Positions 1-7,433 of a stretch of 14,581 nt of DNA are shown one piece after another (position 1 is the first letter of the stretch; every line of letters starts with the position of its first letter). The notes below the pieces were generated by a model. It saw only the letters and a program-made list of their open reading frames with translations. It did no database searches and had not been told where the DNA came from. Both the position numbers and the translations under genes were made by a program. This DNA is from Rhizophlyctis rosea (Eukaryota; Chytridiomycota; Chytridiomycetes; Rhizophlyctidales; Rhizophlyctidaceae). Location: contig JADGJC010000610.1 of assembly GCA_027596075.1 (NCBI GenBank), positions 1 to 14,581 of the forward strand, in the 5' to 3' direction.

Positions 1-224
1 CCTGAAGGACAACAACGGGAGTCACCAACAAAAGCGCGCGAAACCCTCCCAGACCTGCTTGTGCTCAAATACCAACAACCACCTTCAACCACGACGGGCA
101 ACCCATACCGCAAACACACACAACAGCCACCAGTAACCGTCGTCTACAACCTACAAGCGATACAATATTTTGTACACAGGGTCCTTTAATAACGACGTGT
201 CGAGTACAACTAGGGACCACACAA
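1..224 (+). promoter_or_regulatory. Upstream region / 5' leader of the zinc-domain gene
   Basis: No gene is visible in this stretch. It is rich in A and C (CAACAA, CACACA and CCACC-like words) with few G, which resembles the leaders of the other genes in the window. It ends directly at the ATG at 225, whose context is CACAAATG. No clear TATA box or named operator can be pointed to. It most likely holds the promoter and 5' untranslated region of the gene that follows. Confidence 0.4.
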
Positions 225-1640
225 ATGATATCCAGTCAGAATCGCCCCCAGGGCTTGAATAGCGAAGTCGACCCTGGACGATTCGCTCAATCTCGTGTCG
301 GACAATCATCTCTGCCAACTCAACAAACGACATTCAGCAACGGCCAGTATCCTCAGCAACAATATCCCCAGCAGCAGCAGTACTATCCACAGCAGCGCTA
401 CGATGTTCAAGGTCACTACAAGCCGGATGGACAAGGATATGGACAACACGAGGCGTGGCAAGTGAAGGTGGAAGGTGATGGGATGCGATATGGTGGTATG
501 GGAGCATACACAACGACTCCCTCCGTATTGCCGCCGTTGAGAGGTCACCCCGCCGCCTTCCAGCCCCAGCAGCAGTACCCGCAACAACAGCATGGAGCTG
601 AGAAGGGCATGTTCATGAACGCTCTGCAGGCATCTGGCAGTGACCCGTTCTTCAACAACGCGGCTCTCCCTCCACCACCGCCAACATCAAATGTGATGCA
701 GCAACAGCACCTCTCGCCCTACACCTATGGTCGGCCGGGTTCCAACGCCTCCTCACCATCGATGCAGTCCTACAACCAATCCTACCAACAACAGCCATAC
801 TACCAACCACAACACGACGCATCCCTTCAAATGGACATCTCCTCCCCTCTCACGGAACCAGACGTTGCCACCTTCCCAGACTACCTCCCCCCATCCACAT
901 TCTCCACACCAAACACCACGCCCATGATCCGCAACCGACAAATCCAACAACACACCCAACCCTTCGACCTCTCCCGCTCCCACTCCCCATCAACACCGCC
1001 CACCCACCCCTCCTCCCCATCCCCAAACGTCTTCTCAGCCCACGCATCCGCCACCTCTTCACCCTACACCCGCTCCCCACACATGACCCCCCTCAACCCC
1101 ACCCAACACCCCATCCACCCCTACTCCCCCGCCCTCTTCACCCAACTCCTCCTCCCGCACACCTTCCCCACAAAACAACTCGCCCTAGCCCACCTAAAAC
1201 GACACGCCCTGTCCTTCGGCTTCTCCGTCCTCGTCCGCACCTCCAAACCCGACTACGTCGTCGTGATCTGCAACTGCGGCCGGCGGCTGAAGAAACTCAA
1301 GAGTGAACGTAAACGCAACAGGAAGTTCAAGACGGCGCTGACGGGGTGTGAGTGGCGGGTGGTGGTGTTTAAGAATAAGGAAGGGAGGTTTGAGTTTCGG
1401 GGGACGAGTAAGATGGTGCATAATCATCCGCTTGGGGGTGTGGAGGCTATGGGGGGCGAGTTTGTGATGGTTTGGGGGGAGGGGGAGGATGGGGGGGAGA
1501 TGGAGGAGGAGGGGGAGGAGGTTGGGGGGAAGAGAAAGAGGGGTGGGAAGGGGAAGGGAGGGCGTGGGAAGAAGGGGAGGGAGGAGGTGGAGGTGGAGGA
1601 TGAGGATGAGGAGGGGTTTGATGATGAGGGGGATATGTAG
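225..1640 (+). CDS. Q-rich protein with a FAR1/AFT-like (WRKY-GCM1 type) zinc domain, probable transcription factor
   Basis: A single uninterrupted frame of 471 residues. Residues about 1-300 are low-complexity (Q, P, S, Y, N; QQQYPQQ-like repeats at about 40-65), as in fungal transactivators. Residues about 305-405 form a compact domain: C349-x-C351, C375 and H399-x-H401, with a basic stretch (KKLKSERKRNRKFK) between the first cysteines and C375 and the ending HNHPL. This C...C...H-x-H layout is that of the WRKY-GCM1 zinc-binding superfamily, which includes FAR1-type and fungal AFT/Rcs1-type DNA-binding domains; which subfamily is not decidable by eye. The tail (about 415-471) alternates acidic runs with a KRKRGGKGKGGRGKK block, a likely nuclear signal. 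DNA binding and a nuclear location are inferred. The coding strand switches from C-rich (to about 1290) to G-rich (from about 1330). No intron is needed, and the first ATG fits. Confidence 0.82.
   Translation: MISSQNRPQGLNSEVDPGRFAQSRVGQSSLPTQQTTFSNGQYPQQQYPQQQQYYPQQRYDVQGHYKPDGQGYGQHEAWQVKVEGDGMRYGGMGAYTTTPSVLPPLRGHPAAFQPQQQYPQQQHGAEKGMFMNALQASGSDPFFNNAALPPPPPTSNVMQQQHLSPYTYGRPGSNASSPSMQSYNQSYQQQPYYQPQHDASLQMDISSPLTEPDVATFPDYLPPSTFSTPNTTPMIRNRQIQQHTQPFDLSRSHSPSTPPTHPSSPSPNVFSAHASATSSPYTRSPHMTPLNPTQHPIHPYSPALFTQLLLPHTFPTKQLALAHLKRHALSFGFSVLVRTSKPDYVVVICNCGRRLKKLKSERKRNRKFKTALTGCEWRVVVFKNKEGRFEFRGTSKMVHNHPLGGVEAMGGEFVMVWGEGEDGGEMEEEGEEVGGKRKRGGKGKGGRGKKGREEVEVEDEDEEGFDDEGDM
1474..1529 (+). other. 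Clustered G runs, potential G-quadruplex within the coding strand
   Basis: The coding strand carries G runs at 1474-1479, 1481-1485, 1491-1497, 1511-1515 and 1524-1529, separated by 1 to 13 bases, and another at 1451-1456. Four runs of at least three G with short spacers satisfy the usual G-quadruplex pattern, in both the non-template DNA strand and the mRNA. It encodes the glycine/glutamate-rich tail of the zinc-domain protein, so codon choice alone could explain it. Confidence 0.5.
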
Positions 1641-1688
1641 GGTCGGTTGGGGAAAGTGTCACGTAGGGACTCTTTTTTCCATGATGTT

Positions 1689-1705
1689 GTAGTGTAGTGT
1701 AGTGT
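1689..1705. repeat. Short tandem repeat, unit GTAGT, about 3.4 copies
   Basis: The pentamer GTAGT recurs three times head to tail followed by GT, directly downstream of the stop codon at 1640. It lies in the likely 3' untranslated region of the zinc-domain gene. No function is evident. Confidence 0.6.
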
Positions 1706-1811
1706 TTTGTTTAGCTTAGATTGTTACATGTCGTCTTTTTGTGTTGTTTTTTGCGAATTGTTTGTTTCTTGGGTGTAGTCAACAGTCATTATATAGCCAA
1801 GCAGTTTGTAA

Positions 1812-2540
1812 ATGCATAACGTACGGAAAATATTGAAAGGATGGAATATGCAAATGTACTTTTTACTTTCCAAGTTGGATTGGGGGCACGCAATGTTTTC
1901 AAGATTTGGAGATATGACATTCGACATGATGATCATAAACATTCATTCTTTTCCACTCCCTATGCGCATCCTGCGGGCACCCAGATTTTGTCACCTTCAT
2001 AAGAATTTCCCAACTCTGGGTCAAAACCTACGCCGACGAAGACGATACTGGAGCAACAGCGAAATGGATGTGTGCAGCCGATGCAAGTCAGTTGCACTCC
2101 ATGTGAGACTACACCATGCGAGGATAGTGTTTATTCACGGATATCGCGATACTGTGAACGGCCCAATCCCCATGTCAGCCGCTAATGTCTTCTTCGACGC
2201 AGTCAAGAAGACAAACACTATCCCGGTACTTCGAGTTTCCACTCAATCCTTCGACGAGCTTTCTCCTTTCCTAACCCGGACCCAACGTGCACCAACGCGG
2301 ACTTTTTCACATTGGCAACAGAACGACTGCCACTTATATCTTGATCGCTTGGGTCCCACATCTTGGGAGCGTATGCTTCGTATGTCAGATCGAAGAGAGA
2401 TCCCGTTACGGGTCTGGCTGAAGAGGTCCGGATGCGGGTTACCGGTTGCGGCGACTTTGCCAGAGGTCTTTTTGGCTACATCGGGTGGGAGACCGAAAAT
2501 TTTGGAAGTTTTGTCAGGTTTGGCTTTTCCTGGCGTGTAA
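1812..2540 (+). CDS. Doubtful ORF, 242 codons, unrecognised
   Basis: An uninterrupted plus-strand frame that could encode 242 residues. A later in-frame ATG at 2064 (context GAAATGG) would give about 158 residues and is a more natural start, since the first part is T-rich and hydrophobic-to-basic without a clear pattern. From about 2064 onwards the codons look moderately coding-like, but I recognise no domain. A 111-codon minus-strand frame covers the same bases at 2243-2578, so chance openness is a real alternative. It could be a genuine lineage-specific gene, an exon of a spliced gene, or a relic. No polyA signal or strong leader supports it. Confidence 0.28.
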   Translation: MHNVRKILKGWNMQMYFLLSKLDWGHAMFSRFGDMTFDMMIINIHSFPLPMRILRAPRFCHLHKNFPTLGQNLRRRRRYWSNSEMDVCSRCKSVALHVRLHHARIVFIHGYRDTVNGPIPMSAANVFFDAVKKTNTIPVLRVSTQSFDELSPFLTRTQRAPTRTFSHWQQNDCHLYLDRLGPTSWERMLRMSDRREIPLRVWLKRSGCGLPVAATLPEVFLATSGGRPKILEVLSGLAFPGV

Positions 2541-3140
2541 GCAATCTTGACAATAATTGTTGTACAAGCTGCAGACATTTCCTTCGCTTCCGCCTTCTGG
2601 GAAGGAGGTGAACGGGAAACTGGGGACCAGAAGACGAAGCCACATGACCAATCATGTCCGCGACGAGTGTCATCTGGCGGTCACTGTGCCACCGAAGAAT
2701 GATGTCGGACAGTTCGTGACTGTCACCTTTGGGCAGACATTCTGAAGGGGTATGAGACCGCCAGAAACGGTTCATTGGAATGATCCGCAAGTTTGGTGAA
2801 TCGCCCTCCCATGTGAGCACCCTTGCATCTATCTACCTCGAAAAACGTAACCCGCAGATACATATTCAAACTGTATGAAGAAATGGGATTTACAGATGGA
2901 AGCACTTGATCTTCCTCCTTCCTCATGATGCTAAGACGTTCCTACCGCGAATATTGATGAATTCAGTGGCTCCTCCTTAGAAGCGTTTTGCAAAGGTCCT
3001 ATGGAATTTGAGGAATTTGAGGGACACTTTTACGCCCTTGCGCGCTGGCCTCGAGATGGCTGAGCGGTTGTGCGGGACTTTCGGGACGGAGTTTGTGGTC
3101 CGGCCAAGACGCGCGGCGTGGAAGCGTTCTGTCTCCGACT

Positions 3141-3171
3141 GATCGGACGGAATCATCCAGATGATCCGATC
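3141..3171. repeat. Imperfect inverted repeat upstream of the nine-exon gene
   Basis: GATCGGA at 3141-3147 is complementary to TCCGATC at 3165-3171, and ATCATC at 3152-3157 to GATGAT at 3160-3165, with a CGGA bulge on the left arm and a two-base loop. It could fold as a short hairpin or be a dyad binding site. It lies about 210 bases before the ATG at 3378. Function unknown. Confidence 0.4.
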
Positions 3172-3377
3172 GGCCTTGTTTGGGGACGGAGTAGACAAGC
3201 CACCGGCTGCTCAGGGCAAGTAGGACGCCAAATTTTCCAGCGACGCAGAACCGCCTTCGACACTTTTGAACGCTTGTCGCTTTCATTGATTCGCCAGCCC
3301 TCCCAATCCACACGCCCACTTACCCATCCACTGCTTCCGTCAATTTACCTCCCTCCATATACCCCACTCCATTCAAA

Positions 3378-6093
3378 ATGGACGCAGCAACCATCGCATC
3401 CCTCCTATCCTCCTACGCCCAAGAAAAATTCCGCCTAGAGACGGAACTGGAGCGCGTCCGGGACCAGCTCAGTAAAGCCAATTGGACGATCGCCCAGCTG
3501 CAACAGCAGTTGAAGCAGATTGCTGATATTGTCGAGGTTGGAAGGTCCATTGGCGGTCATTGGCATGAGTGGGTGGATAGGTGGGGGAAGCCTCTTTGCG
3601 TTTGGGGCTTGCTCGTTGGGTTGTGTTTTCCTAATTGTGACAAATTAGGTCCCAGTCATTTCCCGCCTCCGAACCGTCTGTTGCCGGACGAAGATCTGTA
3701 GAACGGGGCGCGAAATCACGAGGGGAGCAACAGCGGAGATACCATGATAGTTTGTTTCAACGGGAAGATGATGCTTCAAGCTTTCGGTCACCAGATCCTC
3801 TTGGACGTGCAACTGGAGATGATCATGAAGAGGAGGAGGAGCTTTTTGCCAGGGCGTGAGTTGGTTGAGATGACATAGCAACATACACAAGATTGCTTAT
3901 CCGGATATTCAAAGGCGGAGCCTAATCGAGAGTGAAAGAGCGAAAAGCGTATCTCTTGGTCCTCATTCCATGACAGAAAATCCGATGGTGGAAGACACAG
4001 GGTATGTGAATTCAGATTGGGCAGGTGGTCCTAAATGAAACTGCATTTTCTTCTAACAATGTTGTAGAAGTCATGTCGGCACGTCAAGAAAACGAGCTAG
4101 AAGGAGCATGGCGATTGAGGACCGTCGGTCACCTCACGTGGTGAAAGTCCAAAATCCCAGGAGCACGTAAGTTTCGCTGTCATCTTGAAATCACGATCTA
4201 TTAACAGTGTAACACTCATATGGACTATAGACCTTCCAGGTCAGCTGCTCCACCTTCCGCGGTTGTAGGCAACCACCGGGACGGCGCAGATGATGCATCG
4301 CTGCATGGCGGCGAATCACAGGATGTGGATCATGTCGACCTCAGCGAGAGCAGGTAAAGGCCTGCATGCCTTGAAAGTTATAACCTGAGATCTAACAAGG
4401 ATGCCAGCAGGGGAAAGCAAAGACCTTCGCCGCCAGCAACACCACACACTGCCCCAACCGTCAATGTCCAAGACACTGACCCGGGAGATGTATTCGTTGA
4501 TGGAGGTGCAGATGCTGACCCGGGGTGGGAACTCATCCAAGCTAAAGACAGTGATGAAGATCCCGACGGTGACGAAGACGACAATGGGCACCATGATCGC
4601 ATCGCACACAGCGATGTGCGCAAAATGGGGAGAGATGCAGTCAAGCAGCTCATCATGAAAACACCGCGTGGGAAATTGATTGTCTTCGTGTTGAATATGC
4701 AGAAAGCTACGGTTGATAAGCCGATGAAGTTGAATGATATATCTGGTATGTGTCGCTTTTATTTATCTTATCACGATATAAGGGTGATAAGTTGACATAT
4801 ATGGAATCGTTTATAGCCGCTCTCAGCAGATACCTAAACGTCGACTTCAGCGCATCCCAAATCCGCAAAGCCGCTAGTGCGTATATGCTGAAAATGGGAG
4901 AGTTGAGTTTGATGATTAGAGTTAATAAGGGGTCGTATGCTTTGAAGTCGGAATATGTGGGGGATCAGCTGTACACTCGGCGGAGGTTTAAGCTCCTGAA
5001 ATTGCTCTCGGAGAGGCTTGCTGAAATAGGGCAAGCGAGTTCAGCGGTGGTGGCGAATCAGGCGGTGGGTGATGGTGGAGTTGGAAGTTCACGGCCGGCC
5101 ATCACGCCTGCGCCTACGCCGCAGGAGTCACTTTGGTTGCAGGAGTTGCTTAATGTGAATAAGGGTATGAGAATTCTTTCAAAGTTGTGGACCACCAGTC
5201 TCAGCTAAATAAGAACGTTCCACAACCCACAGCAACTGGAAAACACGTCACGACTGATCCCAAACGTGCCATGTCATCCACCAACCAAAGCTCCTTACCA
5301 GCTTCAACACTTCTTGCTTTAGTGCAAGCCGCAGCACCCCAATATGCGGTGCAAGGATCTACACCATCTGCGTCCTCAGCAGTACAATCACCGTCAACGC
5401 AAAAGCGAAAGGGAGATGACGATTCTGAAATCTCTTCATCACAAAAAAGACCTCGCCTCAGGTAGGCTGTCATGATGCTCCCCTTTCACTCAAGCACCCA
5501 CAAAACAAAAAACTCCTCCGCCAATAACCCACAGTTCACAACCCCATTCCCACCTCTACCGCCGCCACAAAGAAATACGCACCACAAAAGGAAAACGAAT
5601 CATCACCCCTGCGGAATTCGAGTCAGAACTCGCGTATTTCCATACCATCTCCTCCGACGAACCCTACATCAGAGTAGACGGCTACCCCCACAAAGTCACC
5701 ATGTCCCAAGTCGCCATCATTGACATCCTCGACACGCTGTGTTATCGAAACGGGCGTGCTAACGCACGTGGAGTGGAGGTGGAATTGCTTAAACAGAATC
5801 GGTTGTACAATCCTGTGGAGATTTGTTGGGATGAGGTGTACATTTCTGAGCCGATTTTCTTGATGTTGGATGAGCCTGGTCCGGAGGAAGGCGGGGAGGA
5901 ACAGCGATGGAGGAGGCGGTGGGAGACGAGTGTTGCTGGGGCGCTGGATGGGATGGTTAAGCAGGGCTTTGTGGATTGTAGGGTGGAGAGTGGGCAGAAG
6001 GTTTATGAGCTTTCGAATGTGATTTCTTCGGTGCCGATGCCGGTGGAGAGGTTCTCCCCGGTGAAACTTGGGTGGAGGGGACCGGAATTGTAA
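3378..6093 (+). CDS. Nine-exon gene: nuclear coiled-coil / basic-domain protein with winged-helix-like tail (family unrecognised)
   Basis: Exons by frame and splice sites: 3378-3568, 3649-3855, 3915-4001, 4068-4166, 4231-4353, 4411-4745, 4817-5164, 5233-5461, 5535-6093, giving about 725 residues with matching phases throughout. Plan: N-terminal amphipathic coiled coil (about 10-53), acidic stretch near 120-131, basic cluster at 169-174, acidic run at 282-298, a ~95-residue domain (about 323-415) with Q362-I-R, L379-M, Y394-V and R402-R403-R404-F, a low-complexity segment, an NLS-like KRPRL ending at 539, then a 186-residue tail. The tail resembles winged helix at 596-640 and 670-701 (helix, then Gly-Phe-Val and a strand pair). 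A nuclear, chromatin- or DNA-associated role is inferred. The minus-strand gene at 10204-7434 is a diverged paralogue. Exon 1's donor is uncertain (3569 or 3580). A donor GTAAGT at 6090 also allows an extra exon 6197-6236 (737 residues). Confidence 0.72.
5462..5534 (+). other. Phase-2 intron after the NLS, with in-frame stop at its first bases
   Basis: The donor GTAGGC follows the codons for KRPRL, and the acceptor CCCACAG leads into the open frame from 5535. Reading through gives Arg and an immediate TAG at 5463-5465, so retention truncates the protein to 540 residues. The phase and the position just after the NLS match the intron at 7761-7671 in the minus-strand paralogue. Coding-like codons directly after 5535 support splicing over a separate gene starting at the in-frame ATG at 5701. 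Confidence 0.65.
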
Positions 6094-7433
6094 GTGATTT
6101 TGGCGGAGGTTTCCTGCCTTTTGGTTTCAAGTTTGATATGGCTGGGTCGGATGTCTTGTGTGGTCATTGTTTCTGATTAGTTTTCGAAATTTCCAGTGCT
6201 TCTGGAGAGAGTGTACGGCCGCCGTCGCGGCAATGATTACCCTTTGAGCAATGATTATACGCTCGTGTGCAGAATTTGCATCTTGCGCGATTTGCAGAAT
6301 TCGTTTGTGCTTTTCGTGAGTCTGCGGTGATTCGTTCTGTACAATATATGCTTAAGCCTAAGCCAGCGCTTTCGGGGAGCTTTGATTGTTTGTTGATGTG
6401 TGGAGATATGGGACGCTTGCACATGTCTGAGCCGCATAGTCACACTTATGCAAGTCCATTGAACTTTCGCAGCAACATTTCAGCACCATTATATATAACT
6501 CGCTTCCTCTTCATGGAGCAAGTGCATATAGAAGCACGGCCTTAACAGGCGCTCGGTCCGCCCATATTCATATCTTGGCAGTTGCCATGAAGCAGTACAA
6601 TCACAAAAGCCTGGAGTGGTTGACAATTCACGTTCAGGCGGCTCTGAAAGGTAAAAGATTAGCGCCGTCATGCTTTCAACCCTTGCCGCGCGTCGAAGCT
6701 TCGAGACGTAGCGTTCTCCCAAGTTGTGAGCTCACCTGCTTCGTTCCTAGCGACGTCAAGATTGCTGCTCAGTATTGACCTGCCTCACTTTTCGTTCTGT
6801 AGGCACGAGTAAAAAGCGCTTGCTGTACGTCACTGTTCTGCAAATAAGATGGACAAATGGATTCCATCATGTGTATGAGTTTGAACATGGGGACGGCGTC
6901 AGGACCAATTGGACCATGTGGCAAAGCGGTTGCTTGTGGCACAGTCATACATAGGTGTCATCAGCGCACAGACCGACGACGTCTGTTTTCTTTCTTTGAG
7001 CACGCATTCGAGAAATATTACATCTCTCATGATCGGTGTAGTATTCTGTACAGGCTGCGAGCCCGCTGCACTGAGAAAAGCAAATGAACGATTCAAGATC
7101 GCTTACAGTGGACACTTCATCCTGCAATCATCTCGAAATCCATTGAATCAACATGCATCACAGGCACTTTGTGGTGCTCTATTCAATGCACACACACTAA
7201 AAATGTGGACAAGGGACTTTATGATATCTGTAACTGATACAAAGAAATATTCTACAGTCACTATTGTAAATACGCCGAAAGGTAAACAGGAAAAAAACGA
7301 ACATACAGACTACAAAAAATGCGATTTCGTCATGCGAATCAAGGATTCTGCTTCGAAATACACTCTATAGAATGATGACTGGCGAAGTTCGATTGATGTG
7401 AGTGCTGGCCACCCAATGAGCCGATGCCTTACA
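6094..7433. other. Spacer between convergent genes
   Basis: This 1.3 kb stretch lies between the 3' ends of the two paralogous genes. If the donor at 6090 is used, 6197-6236 would be a short terminal exon of the plus-strand gene; otherwise the start is its 3' untranslated region. Several overlapping frames of 60-153 codons exist on both strands (the longest at 6909-7370, opening on TTG) but none shows a recognisable protein or consistent codon pattern. From about 7200 the sequence becomes AT-richer. No AATAAA close to either stop, no RNA gene and no mobile element is visible. Confidence 0.5.

Larger units (their letters stand above)
1641..3377. other. Long intergenic spacer, no confident gene
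   Basis: This 1.7 kb stretch separates two plus-strand genes. The first part (1641-1800) is T-rich and includes a short GTAGT repeat at 1689-1705; it is probably the 3' untranslated and termination region of the upstream gene, though no AATAAA is evident. A 242-codon plus-strand ORF lies at 1812-2540 and is listed separately as doubtful. Minus-strand frames at 2243-2578 and 2476-2820 overlap it and are no more convincing. The last 130 bases (about 3250-3377) are strongly pyrimidine-rich and look like the leader of the gene starting at 3378. Confidence 0.5.

Noticed and set aside
306..1662. Minus-strand frames under the zinc-domain gene
   Set aside because: They arise from the low-complexity coding sequence (Pro-rich products opposite G-rich codons) and show no start context or domain.
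3050..3120. A tRNA-like D-arm, GATGGCTGAGCGGTTG, suggesting a tRNA-Leu or tRNA-Ser
   Set aside because: No GGTTCGA-type T-loop follows at the right distance and the flanks do not pair as an acceptor stem.
5701..6093. A separate 130-residue gene starting at the ATG at 5701, with CACCATG context
   Set aside because: The same frame upstream of 5701 (from about 5535) has strong coding-like codons, and a phase-matched intron joins it to the preceding exon, as in the paralogue. It remains a minor alternative.
6909..7370. Plus-strand frame of 153 codons in the convergent spacer
   Set aside because: It opens on TTG, its first ATG comes late, codon choice is irregular, several other frames overlap it and no domain is visible.
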